Shown piece by piece: positions 15,401 to 22,948 of a stretch of 64,000 nucleotides of DNA (position 1 is its first letter; every line of letters begins with the position of its first letter). Location of the stretch: NCBI RefSeq assembly GCF_001013475.1, contig NZ_JZEF01000002.1, positions 64,785 through 128,784 of the forward strand, read 5' to 3'. A program made the position numbers and the translations under genes. The stretch comes from Xanthomonas arboricola pv. juglandis. Lineage in GTDB: Bacteria > Pseudomonadota > Gammaproteobacteria > Xanthomonadales > Xanthomonadaceae. Under the pieces are notes generated by a model. It had not been told where the DNA came from. It saw only the letters and a list, made by a program, of their open reading frames with translations, and searched no databases.

Positions 15401-17751
15401 GCGTAGGTATACGGCGCGGTGCCGCCGCTGGCGCTCAGGGTCTGGCTGTAGGCGGTGCCGCGGGTGGCGGCCGGCAGCGTGGACGGCGCGACCACGATCG
15501 GCGGCGCAGCGATGGTCAAGGTGTAGCTACGTGTGGCCTGCGACGGCGTGCCTGTGGTGCTGTCGGTGGCGGTCACGCTGAAGCTGAAGCTGCCCACGCT
15601 GCCGGGGGTGCCGGTCAGGGCGCCGCTGCTGCCGTCGAGCGTGATGCCCGCCGGCAAGGCACCGGCGGTGACGGCGTAGGTGTACGGCGCAACGCCGCCG
15701 GTCGCCGGATTGAGCGCACTCGAATAGGCCTGGCCGGCGGTGCCGGCCGGCAGGCTGGTCGCCGGGAAGGTGGTCGTGGCCACGGCCACGGTCAGCGTGT
15801 AGGCACGGGCGCCGCTGGTGGGGCTGCCGCCGCTGTCGGTGGCGGTCGCGGTGAAGTTGAAGCCGCCGCTGGCGGTGGGCGTGCCGGACAGCACGCCGCC
15901 AGCGCTCAGGCTCAACCCGGCCGGCAACGCACCGGCCGTGACGGTAAAGGTGTACGGCGCGGTGCCGCCGCTGGCGCTCAGGGTCTGGCTATAGGCGCTG
16001 CCCGCGGTCGCCGCCGGCAGCGATGCCGGCCCGACCGTCACCACCACATCATCGTTGACGATGGTGCCGGTACCGGTGGCGCGGGCGATGCTCGCGTTGC
16101 TGGCGCCGGACAGGCCGACGCTGAAGGTCTCGCTGGGTTCGACCGCGGTGTCGCCGTTGACGGTGATCGCCACGCCCTGCGCGGTAACGCCCGGCGCGAA
16201 GGTCAGCGTGCCGGAGCGGGCGACGTAGTCGCTGCCGGCGGTGGCGGTGCCATCGGCGGTGGTGTAATTGACCGACACGGTCTGGCCGCTGGCCGCACTC
16301 AGGCTCACCGTGAAGGTGGCCGTGGTGGTGCCGCTGTTGCCTTCATTGACGCTGACGTCGTCGATCGACAGTGCAGGCAGCGCATCGTCGTTGACGATGG
16401 TGCCCTGGCCCTGGCCATCGCCCACGCTCGCCCCGGTGACGTTGCTGACGTTGACGAAGAAGGTCTCGTTCGGCTCGCTGAGCGTGTCGCCGTTGACCAG
16501 CACGGTGAAGGTGGCGCTGCTGCTGCCGGCGGGGATGGTCTGCCCGGTCAGGCTGGAGGCAACGTAGTCCACGCCGGCAGTGGCGGTGCCGTCGGCGGTG
16601 GCGATATCGAAGCTGACGCCGCCGGTGCCCGCCGGCTGGCTGAGCGAGACGGTGAAGGTGGCATTGGTGGTGCCGGCATTGCCCTCGTTCACCGACACGT
16701 CGTTGATCGACAGCGTCGGCTGGTCGTCGTTGAGGATGGTGCCGGTGGCGCTGTTGGGCGAACCCACGTTGTAGCCGGTGCCGCTGGCAAGGGTCAGCAC
16801 CACGGTCTCGTCCGGTTCGATGGTGGAATCGGCGGTCGGATTGATGGTGATGGTGCCGGTGGTCTGGCCGGCGCCGATCACCAGCGGCGAACTCACGGCC
16901 GCATAGTCGGTGCCCGAGGTTGCCGTGCCGCCAACACTGAAGGCGACCGACACCGCGCTCGGTGCGGCCTGGTCGAGCGTGACGGTGTAGATCAGATTGC
17001 CTGCACCGTCCTCGGCCACGCTGGACGGAGCCACTGCGATCGATGCGTTCGGAAAGTCGTCGTTGACGATGGTGGCGGTGGCGCTGGATGGACTGCCGAT
17101 GCCATAGCCGCTACCGCTGGCCACGCTGATCACCACCGTCTCGTCGGCCTCCACCGTGGTGTCGGCGACCGGGGTGACGGAAAAGGTGGCAGTGGTGGCG
17201 TTGGCGGGCACCACGATGCTGCTCGGCGCGCCCGTGTAGTCGGTGCCGCTGGTGGCGGTGCCGCTGCGGCTGAGGTTGATCGTGGTCGCCGAACTGCTGG
17301 TCTGGCTCAGCGTCACCGTGTAGGTGAAGGCGGCGCCGCTGTCTTCGTTGCGACTGGATGGGCTTACCGCGATGCTGGCAGTGCGCGAGGGATTGACGGT
17401 GATGTTGAAGACGATCTGGTTGTTGTCTTCGTCCAGCAGATAGAACGAGTCCGATGTCGCGCCATCGCCGTTGTTGGTGTAGGTCACCTGTTCGGTGCTG
17501 TCAGGATTCTGACCGGGAAGACTGTACGTGCCATGCGCAGGGGGCACGCCAGGATCGGTCATACCGAAGTTGGAAGGGCCGTCGCAGTCGCCGACTTCGA
17601 AGGACACCGAGCCACCTGAATTGACGGTGGCGCTTTTCGGCGTCGGGCAGTAGGCGGCCAGGGCAACCTGAGAGGTCGCCAATAGCAACAGCGCCAGCAT
17701 CCAGCGCAACAGCGAGCGCACACCACCTGAGGCGGTCAAGTTCGTAGACAT
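12433..17751 (-). CDS. Giant autotransporter adhesin with Calx-beta and putative-Ig repeats
   Basis: This is a type V secreted surface protein of about 1772 residues. The ATG at 17751 has a GGGGG ribosome binding site 8 bases upstream. A signal peptide ends at QVALA (about residue 32). About four Calx-beta domains follow (for example SINDVSVNEGNAGTTNATFT), then about eight putative-Ig (He_PIG-like) units of the type LPAATRGTAYSQTLSASGG with YALASGTLPAGITL, to roughly residue 1230. A cadherin-like unit, an alpha-helical linker (SESTRRFARAQIDNFQRR) and a C-terminal autotransporter beta-barrel from about 1480, ending NLEKKY, complete it. The repeats suggest an extended stalk for adhesion or calcium binding. 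One 537-base pair of repeats is almost identical. It is divergent from the tail-collar genes. Confidence 0.9.
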   Translation of the reverse strand: MSTNLTASGGVRSLLRWMLALLLLATSQVALAAYCPTPKSATVNSGGSVSFEVGDCDGPSNFGMTDPGVPPAHGTYSLPGQNPDSTEQVTYTNNGDGATSDSFYLLDEDNNQIVFNITVNPSRTASIAVSPSSRNEDSGAAFTYTVTLSQTSSSATTINLSRSGTATSGTDYTGAPSSIVVPANATTATFSVTPVADTTVEADETVVISVASGSGYGIGSPSSATATIVNDDFPNASIAVAPSSVAEDGAGNLIYTVTLDQAAPSAVSVAFSVGGTATSGTDYAAVSSPLVIGAGQTTGTITINPTADSTIEPDETVVLTLASGTGYNVGSPNSATGTILNDDQPTLSINDVSVNEGNAGTTNATFTVSLSQPAGTGGVSFDIATADGTATAGVDYVASSLTGQTIPAGSSSATFTVLVNGDTLSEPNETFFVNVSNVTGASVGDGQGQGTIVNDDALPALSIDDVSVNEGNSGTTTATFTVSLSAASGQTVSVNYTTADGTATAGSDYVARSGTLTFAPGVTAQGVAITVNGDTAVEPSETFSVGLSGASNASIARATGTGTIVNDDVVVTVGPASLPAATAGSAYSQTLSASGGTAPYTFTVTAGALPAGLSLSAGGVLSGTPTASGGFNFTATATDSGGSPTSGARAYTLTVAVATTTFPATSLPAGTAGQAYSSALNPATGGVAPYTYAVTAGALPAGITLDGSSGALTGTPGSVGSFSFSVTATDSTTGTPSQATRSYTLTIAAPPIVVAPSTLPAATRGTAYSQTLSASGGTAPYTYALASGTLPAGITLASNGTLSGTATVEGSFNVTVTATDAGSFTGNQAYTLTVAGPNLVLPASTLPAGTAGQAYAATIASATGGTAPYTYALTGGVLPAGVVVDAATGALSGTPTVAGTFNFTLTASDSTPSPAAQASRSYTLTIAAPVVVIVPTTLPAATRGTAYSQTLSASGGTAPYTYALASGTLPAGITLASNGTLSGTATVEGSFNVTVTATDAGSFTGNQAYTLTVAGPNLVLPASTLPAGTAGQAYSAAITPATGGTAPYRYALAAGALPNGVVVDAATGALSGTPTLSGTFNFTLTATDSTPSPAAQASQNYSVTIAAATLVLAQPTLPPAVRGSAYNQVLTASGGVAPYRYSIASGTLPAGLTLASDGTLSGTPTTQGTSSFTIAVADAGNASATQAYSFTVSDAAPVAVADVAATMSDAAVTVAVTANDTGNIATIAIAAAPTNGTAVVNGLELVYTPAAGFVGTDVVSYTVTGSGGTSAAATVTIAVNARPVAVSVTAAAVPGEAQQVDLTRNATGGPFVAAAVVAVLPASAGTATITQVGGLATAAAARASGPSPAAAAMAETPTFMLTFTPNPAFVGQATVQFTLSNAFATSVPASVVFTIAPRRDPSVDAEVRGLIDAQSESTRRFARAQIDNFQRRLEATHRSGSTFSNAVSFQPTSHCRQADRGISAQPCSPDTQEADNDFRDAPAMTSSGNGAAHGQGDLGLWVGGAIRSGSLDTQSNSNGVDFQTDGLSVGADYRVAQSLAIGAGLGWGRDDSDVGRNGSHSKATAYTMALYASFHPGKAFFFDTLVGYQLLSYDLRRFVTDDGSMAEGNRDGKQWIASVSTGADLQRGELQITPYARVDVARATLDGYVEDGVAPFALRYDDMDVATTTGNLGLRLEWRREVAWGRLTPQLRVEYQRDFQGRGDATLSYADLNGGPFYRAGQSAFDRNRLMVGIGAALLTEQGLSTRLEYRGITDGDSNNDQTWMINLEKKY
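14654..14946 (-). repeat. Near-identical repeat block A in the autotransporter gene
   Basis: This block, coding for LPAATRGTAYSQTLSASGG to LVLPASTLPAGTAGQAY, is almost base-for-base the same as 15191-15481. Other repeats in the gene are much more diverged, so this pair is young or kept alike by gene conversion. Confidence 0.8.
15191..15481 (-). repeat. Near-identical repeat block B in the autotransporter gene
   Basis: This is the partner of 14654-14946 at an offset of 537 bases (179 codons). Slippage or recombination between the two would add or remove two Ig-like modules in frame. Confidence 0.8.
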
Positions 17752-18015
17752 ATGTTTTTCCCCCAAAAAACACGCCACCCCAATGGCGTCGGCAACGGTC
17801 CTGGTGCCTCGGATCAGCGCAACACAATGCCTGAATGGGCATGCGAGTGGACTGTGGAGCTATTTAAGCAGGAACTGACTGGCAGTTAAATAATGAAAAA
17901 TTAATACTTCATTCCAGTTCAAGACGCCGATGGGTTGTGTTGTGCAATCTCGGCAGGTATCAGTACCTCAGTCTCCGGCAATCGGTCGGCGGCGCACCTA
18001 TGGAGGGAGAGCTGC
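17752..18015. promoter_or_regulatory. AT-rich divergent control region between the adhesin and the collar genes
   Basis: The segment about 17860-17920 (for example GTTAAATAATGAAAAATTAA) is far richer in A+T than anything else nearby. A 5-bp inverted repeat, AGGTA-TCAG-TACCT, lies at 17956-17969. This is a plausible place for divergent promoters and for a nucleoid protein that silences AT-rich DNA. No exact promoter boxes can be assigned. Confidence 0.45.
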
Positions 18016-18561
18016 ATGAGTGAGTTCTTCATCGGCCAGATCATGCTGACCGGTTTCGCATTCGCGCCGAAGTATTTTGCGCAGTGCAACGGGCAGTTGC
18101 TGCCGATCAATCAGAACCAGGCCCTGTTCAGTCTGCTCAGCACGCGCTTCGGCGGCGACGGCAAAACCACGTTCGGCTTGCCGGACATGCGTGGGCGCAC
18201 CCCGATGGGCTATGGGCCGTCGGCGGATCCGAACTGGCAGCCGCCTGCCGCTCCCATGGGCCAGGCGGCAGGCGCGGAGACGGTGACGCTGGTGGCAGAC
18301 AACCTGCCCCCGCACAGCCACCTGATGGATTGCAGCAGCGCCAACGGCGACAACCGCACACCAACAGGTCGTCTGTTCGCGAACAACAACGTCGCCTCCG
18401 GGACTGCGCACGCGTTGTACGCCGCGCCTGGCGCGATGGTGCCGCTGTCACAGTCCACGATCGCCAACAGCGGCGGCAGCCAGGCGCATCCGAACCTGCA
18501 GCCGTATACCGCGATCAATTTCTGCATCGCGCTATCCGGCATCTTCCCTTCGCGCAGCTAG
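18016..18561 (+). CDS. Phage tail-collar (MdpB-like) domain protein 1
   Basis: This 181-residue protein has the phage tail-collar fold of the microcystin-dependent MdpB-like family. The ATG at 18016 has the ribosome binding site GGAGGGA 8 bases before it. The N-terminal collar signature is FIGQIMLTGFAFAPKYFAQC, with GQLLPINQNQALFSLLSTRF and GLPDMRGRTPMGYG after it. An HxH motif (PPHSHLMD) comparable to the metal site of short tail fibres follows, and the end is YTAINFCIALSGIFPSRS. There is no signal peptide or membrane segment. No capsid, tape-measure or lysis genes are nearby, so it is not part of a prophage. It is the first of three tandem paralogues; the function is unknown. Confidence 0.85.
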   Translation: MSEFFIGQIMLTGFAFAPKYFAQCNGQLLPINQNQALFSLLSTRFGGDGKTTFGLPDMRGRTPMGYGPSADPNWQPPAAPMGQAAGAETVTLVADNLPPHSHLMDCSSANGDNRTPTGRLFANNNVASGTAHALYAAPGAMVPLSQSTIANSGGSQAHPNLQPYTAINFCIALSGIFPSRS

Positions 18562-18632
18562 GCGCATCCGTATCCGGGGGCGCCGGCGTACGCAGCCTTG
18601 CGTAGGACGCCCCATCGACCAGGAAGAATTTC

Positions 18633-19160
18633 ATGGGTACTCCCTTCATTGGCGAAATCCGCATGTTCGGTTTTGGCCGCACTCCCCAGGGTTGGCAGGC
18701 GTGCGACGGCTCGTTGCTGCAGATTTCCGAATACGAACCGTTGTACGTCCTGCTCGGCACTGTCTACGGTGGCAATGGCACCAGCACGTTCGGCGTGCCG
18801 GATCTGCGCGGCCGCCTGCCGATCCACCAGGGCCAGGGGCCGGGCCTGAGCAACTACGTGCTCGCCCAGCACGCCGGCACCGAGACGGTGACGTTGACCG
18901 ACCTGCAGATGCCGGCGCACACGCATACCGCTCAGGCCACCAGCACCGCAGCGACGGCGACCGCACCCGCGGGGTTATTGCCGGCGGCGGTCAACGGCAG
19001 CACGTTCTACGTGAGCGATGCGACCGGTGGCACCACCTTGGCGATGTCCACGCAGAGCACCTCGTTCGCCGGCGGCAACCAGCCGCACGACAACCTCATG
19101 CCGACACTGACGGTGCAGTACTGCATCGCCACCACGGGCATCTTTCCGCAGCAGGCCTGA
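18633..19160 (+). CDS. Phage tail-collar (MdpB-like) domain protein 2
   Basis: This is the second collar paralogue, 175 residues, starting MGTPFIGEIRMFGFGRTPQG with an AGGAAG ribosome binding site. The collar core is ACDGSLLQISEYEPLYVLLG with YGGNGTSTFGVPDLRGRLPI. The HxH motif is MPAHTHTAQ. The middle is rich in Ala and Thr and the end is LTVQYCIATTGIFPQQA. It is separated by 71 bases from gene 1 and 57 from gene 3, so one transcript is likely. Sequence differences between the three are large in the middle and small at both ends, as expected for three different subunits of one trimeric or hetero-oligomeric fibre. That assembly is inference. Confidence 0.85.
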   Translation: MGTPFIGEIRMFGFGRTPQGWQACDGSLLQISEYEPLYVLLGTVYGGNGTSTFGVPDLRGRLPIHQGQGPGLSNYVLAQHAGTETVTLTDLQMPAHTHTAQATSTAATATAPAGLLPAAVNGSTFYVSDATGGTTLAMSTQSTSFAGGNQPHDNLMPTLTVQYCIATTGIFPQQA

Positions 19161-19217
19161 TCCCCGCGCCGCGCCGGCAGGCCGCGGTATGCATCCGCTT
19201 CATCGGAGACTCTGTTC

Positions 19218-19754
19218 ATGACCGAACCCTATATCGGCGAAATCCAGCTGTTCGGCTTCGACTACAACCCCTACGGCTGGGCGTTCTGCAATGGCGCCAC
19301 GCTGCCGATCACGCAGAACACCACGCTGTACTCCCTGCTCGGCGTGGCCTATGGCGGCAACGGTAGCAGCACCTTCCAGTTACCGAACTTTTCCGCGCGC
19401 GCCGGTTGCCAGCAGGGCGCGGGGCCGGGCCTGACCCCGCACTCGCTGGGTAGCAACTTCGGCTCCGCGTCGGAAAGCCTGCTCAGCACGCAGATCCCGA
19501 TGCACCAGCATGGCGTCAACATACTCTCGCAGCCGGACGTGACCAAGAAGACGGGCACGCCAGCCAACGGTGTGGCGCTGTCGTCGCTGAACGTCAACAC
19601 CGAGCGCCCGTTCCTGGCGGTCGCGCCGGACAAGCAATTCTCCCCGACCATGCTGTTGCCTACCGGCAGCGGACAGGCGCACGAGAACCGCCAGCCCTAT
19701 CTGGCCGTGAACTTCTGCATCGCGCTGCAGGGCGACTATCCGGCGTTCAACTGA
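19218..19754 (+). CDS. Phage tail-collar (MdpB-like) domain protein 3
   Basis: This is the third collar paralogue, 178 residues, starting MTEPYIGEIQLFGFDYNPYG with GGAGA upstream. It has CNGATLPITQNTTLYSLLGV, YGGNGSSTFQLPNFSARAGC in place of the PDMRGR motif of the others, the HxH motif IPMHQHGVNI, and the end LAVNFCIALQGDYPAFN. The loss of the DxRGR turn and its longer C-terminal half set it apart from the other two. No export signal is present. The gene is followed closely by a GNAT gene in the same direction, with no terminator between them, so all four may be one operon. Confidence 0.85.
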   Translation: MTEPYIGEIQLFGFDYNPYGWAFCNGATLPITQNTTLYSLLGVAYGGNGSSTFQLPNFSARAGCQQGAGPGLTPHSLGSNFGSASESLLSTQIPMHQHGVNILSQPDVTKKTGTPANGVALSSLNVNTERPFLAVAPDKQFSPTMLLPTGSGQAHENRQPYLAVNFCIALQGDYPAFN

Positions 19755-19790
19755 GCGCTGCCGTCACCCGGGCGCGTTGCAGAGGCGGCG

Positions 19791-20318
19791 ATGAAGATGC
19801 AGTTGGTAACGCGCGCTACCGCTATTCGGGGGGCAGTAGACCTTGCGCTGCGCCCCGAGCAGCCAGCCGACATCGCGTGGCTGCAGGCGCTTTATGCCAG
19901 CACCCGCAGCGACGAGCTGGCACCGGTACCGTGGCCGGAGGCGAGCAAACGCGCCTTTCTTCAGCAGCAGTTTGCGCTGCAGCGCGCGCACTACCAGCAA
20001 CATTTTGAAGGCGGCGACTTTCTGATCGTCCAGGCCAAGGATCTGCGTATCGGGCGCCTGTATCTGCACCGCGCTGCCACGCAACATACGCTGGTGGATA
20101 TCAGCCTGCTGCCTGACTGGCGCGGCCAGGGCATCGGCTCGCAACTGCTCGCCTACGCGCAAGCGATGGCGCGCGAGGCGGGATGCGGCTTGTCACTGCA
20201 CGTGCTGCACTCAAACCCCGCCGCGCAGCGACTGTATGTCCGCCACGGTTTCGTCACGGGTATGAGCAACCAGACGCATCTGCAGATGCACTGGCATTTT
20301 CCCGAGCACCGCAGTTGA
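19791..20318 (+). CDS. GNAT-family N-acetyltransferase
   Basis: This 175-residue acetyltransferase belongs to the GNAT superfamily, which moves acetyl from acetyl-CoA to an amine. The acetyl-CoA-binding motif A is clear: VDISLLPDWRGQGIGSQLLA (R/Q-x-x-G-x-G/A). Motif B follows as LHVLHSNPAAQRLYVRHGF. The start MKMQLVTRATAIRGAVDLAL has a GAGG ribosome binding site. The gene is 36 bases after the third collar gene. The substrate is unknown; location in the collar operon suggests it modifies one of those proteins, but there is no direct evidence. The N-terminal part (LRPEQPADIAWLQALYAST) is the normal GNAT start. Confidence 0.9.
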   Translation: MKMQLVTRATAIRGAVDLALRPEQPADIAWLQALYASTRSDELAPVPWPEASKRAFLQQQFALQRAHYQQHFEGGDFLIVQAKDLRIGRLYLHRAATQHTLVDISLLPDWRGQGIGSQLLAYAQAMAREAGCGLSLHVLHSNPAAQRLYVRHGFVTGMSNQTHLQMHWHFPEHRS

Positions 20319-20324
20319 ACGCGC

Positions 20325-20612
20325 TCAGTTGAAAACCGCCTGATACAGAAAGCCATCGCGCTCGCGCGCCACCGGCACCAGGAAGATGCCGATCTCGCCC
20401 AGCCGCGTGTGACGTAACCGATAGGTCTGCTGCGGAAACAGGAATGCCGAGCTGTTGCGGAACAGCAGCGAAAACGGCGCGCGATGCACCGCATGCGTGG
20501 TGGGCAGCGCGCGCGCCTCGACCAGCACGAATGGAACCTCGCCTTCGTTCAATGCGGCAGAGAACGTGTCGTTGACGCTGCCTGCAAAGTGCTCCAGGGT
20601 CAGTAAGTCCAT
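20325..20612 (-). CDS. Small DUF6916-like protein convergent with the GNAT gene
   Basis: This 95-residue protein starts MDLLTLEHFAGSVNDTFSAA and contains LVLVEARALP-like beta strands (VPFVLVEARALPTTHAVHRA), then FSLLFRNSSAFLFPQQTYRL and the end GIGIFLVP-type strand IGIFLVPVARERDGFLYQAV. Proteins of this look (DUF6916) are, as far as I recall, found beside collar-domain genes. The stop is 6 bases from the GNAT stop, so the gene faces the operon. No signal peptide. A longer frame up to 20705 exists but its start is less similar to relatives. Function is unknown. Confidence 0.65.
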   Translation of the reverse strand: MDLLTLEHFAGSVNDTFSAALNEGEVPFVLVEARALPTTHAVHRAPFSLLFRNSSAFLFPQQTYRLRHTRLGEIGIFLVPVARERDGFLYQAVFN

Positions 20613-20847
20613 TTTGTGCTCATGGTCGGCTGGGAATCCGATCATCCACATAGGGCATACCTGCCACAACACCCGCGCGTTCGAAGATTGCGTTGCGTCA
20701 TGCATGAGACGGCTTGTTGCACACGTATCAGCCGTAATGCGTCTGCTGCGGTACAGGCGTCATGCGACAATACTGCACGCGCCGGTTCGGTTATGTTCAG
20801 CCGTGTGACGGTTACTCTATCGCGTTGGAATTCTGTTAAAGGCTTCG

Positions 20848-21642
20848 ATGACGGCGTCCGCATCCCCTGTCGTGCAGTTGTCCGGTGTCCGCATCGATCG
20901 CGGCGGTCGCACGATCCTGCGCGACGTCTCGCTCGACGTGCCACGCGGCAGCATCACGGCCGTGCTCGGTCCTTCCGGTAGCGGCAAGTCCACCTTGCTG
21001 GCCGCACTGACCGGCGAACTGCGTCCGGTTGCCGGCACGGTCACCCTGTTCGGCAGCGAGATCCCGCATGGCAACCGTGCACTGCTGGAGATGCGTCGCA
21101 ATGTCGGCGTGCTGCTGCAGGGCAATGGCCTGCTGACCGACCTGAGCGTGGCCGACAACGTCGCGCTGCCGCTGCGCACGCATACCCGCCTGCCGGCGCC
21201 GGTGCTGCAGCGCCTGGTGCAGATGAAGCTGCATGCGGTGGGCCTGCTGGCCGCCGCCGATGCCTGGCCGCGCGAGTTGTCCGGCGGCATGGCGCGGCGT
21301 GTGGCGCTGGCGCGGGCGCTGGCACTGGACCCGCCGCTGATGATCTACGACGAACCGCTGACCGGGCTGGACCCGATCGCGTCGGGCGTGATCATGAGCC
21401 TGATCCAGCGCCTCAACGACAGCCTTGGCCTGACCAGCATCATCGTCAGTCACCACGTGCACGAAACCCTGCCGATCAGCGACCAGGCCGTGGTCATCGC
21501 CAATGGCGGCATTGTGTTCGCCGGCACGCCTGAGCAATTGCAGGACAGCACCGACCCGCTGGTGCAGCAGTTCCTGCATGGCCAGCCGGATGGCCCGATC
21601 GCCTTCGATGCGGCGCCGCGGCGCGACCGGAGTGCTGCCTGA
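20848..21642 (+). CDS. mlaF: Mla phospholipid transporter ATPase MlaF
   Basis: This is the cytoplasmic ATPase of the MlaFEDB ABC complex, which moves phospholipids between the outer and inner membranes to keep outer-membrane lipid asymmetry. It has 264 residues: Walker A GPSGSGKST (residues 41-49), signature LSGGMARRVALARAL, Walker B LMIYDEPLTGLDP and the switch His in IIVSHHV. An AAAGG ribosome binding site precedes the ATG. It is the first gene of mlaF-E-D-C-B-A, and its stop overlaps the mlaE start by one base (TGATG). The 235-base gap upstream is shared with the divergent 20325-20612 gene and should hold the promoter. Confidence 0.95.
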   Translation: MTASASPVVQLSGVRIDRGGRTILRDVSLDVPRGSITAVLGPSGSGKSTLLAALTGELRPVAGTVTLFGSEIPHGNRALLEMRRNVGVLLQGNGLLTDLSVADNVALPLRTHTRLPAPVLQRLVQMKLHAVGLLAAADAWPRELSGGMARRVALARALALDPPLMIYDEPLTGLDPIASGVIMSLIQRLNDSLGLTSIIVSHHVHETLPISDQAVVIANGGIVFAGTPEQLQDSTDPLVQQFLHGQPDGPIAFDAAPRRDRSAA

Positions 21643-22391
21643 TGGCCATGGTCGACTCGATCCGCGCCTTCGGCCGTGCCGGGCTGTTCTCGCTGACCGT
21701 GCTGCGCGGCTCGGTGCCCACGCGCGACTTCATCGCCGAACTGGTGCGCGAGATCTACAAGGTCGGTGCGCGCTCGCTGCCGATCATCGCCGTCGGCGGC
21801 GCCTTCGTCGGCCTGGTGCTGACCCTGCAGGGCTACCGCACGTTGACCACCTATGGTGCGTCGGATGCGCTGTCCACCTTGCTGGGACTGTCGCTGTACC
21901 GCGAACTGGCACCGGTGCTGACCGCGCTGTTGTTCATCGGCCGGGCCGGCAGTTCGATCGCGGCCGAGCTTGGCCTGATGCGCGCCACCGACCAGATCAA
22001 GGCGCTGGAGCTGATGGCCATCGATCCGGTCGCCAAGGCGGTGGCACCGCGCTTCTGGGCGGCGGTACTGACGGTGCCATTGCTCACCGGCGTGTTCTGC
22101 TCGCTGGCCATCACCGGCGGCTACTTCGAGGCCGTACACGTGTTGGGCATCGACAACGGCACATTCTGGTCGGGGTTGAGCAACAGCGTGGACTTCTGGG
22201 ATGACTTCGGCGTGGCAATGCTCAAGTCGGCGATCTTCGGCGGCACGGCCGCATTGGTCGCCGCCTACGTGGGCTTCCACGCCGAGCCGACCATCGAAGG
22301 CACCTCGATCGCCACCACCCGTGCGGTGGTGAACGCCTCGCTGCTGGTGCTGATGTTCAACTTCGTCCTTTCTGCAATGTTGTTTAGGTGA
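21642..22391 (+). CDS. mlaE: Mla phospholipid transporter permease MlaE
   Basis: This 249-residue inner-membrane permease of the MlaE family is the membrane subunit through which the lipid passes. The family core GALPIIAVGGAFVGLVLTLQ-like segment (SLPIIAVGGAFVGLVLTLQG) and the conserved ELAPVLTALLFIGRAGSSIA with AELGLMRATDQIKALELMAI are present. About five to six hydrophobic segments are visible, the last being LLVLMFNFVLSAMLF. It overlaps mlaF by one base. The stop sits inside GTGA at 22388-22391, where a GTG start for mlaD is possible but not preferred. Confidence 0.95.
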   Translation: MAMVDSIRAFGRAGLFSLTVLRGSVPTRDFIAELVREIYKVGARSLPIIAVGGAFVGLVLTLQGYRTLTTYGASDALSTLLGLSLYRELAPVLTALLFIGRAGSSIAAELGLMRATDQIKALELMAIDPVAKAVAPRFWAAVLTVPLLTGVFCSLAITGGYFEAVHVLGIDNGTFWSGLSNSVDFWDDFGVAMLKSAIFGGTAALVAAYVGFHAEPTIEGTSIATTRAVVNASLLVLMFNFVLSAMLFR

Positions 22392-22402
22392 GTGGAATAA
22401 CT

Positions 22403-22948
22403 ATGGCCATGCGTGGACCACGACTCGAATTCGCCGTCGGCGCCTTTCTGCTGCTGACCCTGGCCTCGCTGCTGGTGCTGGCGGTGGCCTCGACCAACCA
22501 GCGCTGGGGCTTCGGCTCCAGCCAGTACACGCTGACCGCGCGCTTCAGCCAGATCGGCCAGCTGCGCGCGCAGGCGCCGGTGAAGATCGGCGGCGTGACC
22601 ATCGGCAAGGTGTCCGACATCAGCCTGGACCCGACCAAGTTTGACTCGGTGGTCACCCTGTCGCTGGACAACAAATACAAAGATCTGCCCGCCGACACCT
22701 CGGCCGGCATCTTCACCAGCGGTTTGCTGGGCGAGAGCTATATCGGGCTGCAGCCGGGCGGCGACCCGGAGACGCTCAAGCCGGGCGAAGAAATCGGCTT
22801 CACCCAGCCGGCGGTGGATCTGCTGCAGCTGGTCGGCAAGTACATGTTCAGTGGTGGCGGTGGTGGCAGCAATGCCCCGGCCGCCACCGATGGCCAGGCC
22901 CCGGCGCCTGCCCAGACCGCTTCTCCCTCTACGGAACCACATCAATGA
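22403..22948 (+). CDS. mlaD: Mla MCE-domain protein MlaD
   Basis: This 181-residue protein has one N-terminal membrane helix (RLEFAVGAFLLLTLASLLVL) and one periplasmic MCE domain (ARFSQIGQLRAQAPVKIGGV to GLLGESYIGLQPGGDPE). MlaD forms the hexameric ring over the permease and passes lipid to MlaC. The C-terminus is Gly/Ala/Pro-rich (SGGGGGSNAPAATDGQ). I chose the ATG at 22403, preceded by GGAATAACT; the alternative GTG at 22388 overlaps mlaE but has no ribosome binding site. Its stop overlaps the mlaC start (ATGA), so translation is coupled. Confidence 0.93.
   Translation: MAMRGPRLEFAVGAFLLLTLASLLVLAVASTNQRWGFGSSQYTLTARFSQIGQLRAQAPVKIGGVTIGKVSDISLDPTKFDSVVTLSLDNKYKDLPADTSAGIFTSGLLGESYIGLQPGGDPETLKPGEEIGFTQPAVDLLQLVGKYMFSGGGGGSNAPAATDGQAPAPAQTASPSTEPHQ

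Noticed and set aside
14650..15500. The adhesin repeats as CRISPR or mobile DNA
   Set aside because: They are coding repeats of Ig-like modules with in-frame spacing.
13027..17619. A 1530-residue open frame on the plus strand opposite the adhesin
   Set aside because: It mirrors the repeat structure of the adhesin gene. Its composition (Arg/Gly/His-rich, no domains) is what antisense frames of GC-rich genes look like; the minus-strand frame has a signal peptide, domains and barrel.
18016..20612. The collar genes as part of a prophage
   Set aside because: No integrase, capsid, terminase, tape-measure or lysis gene and no att-like duplication is seen around them.
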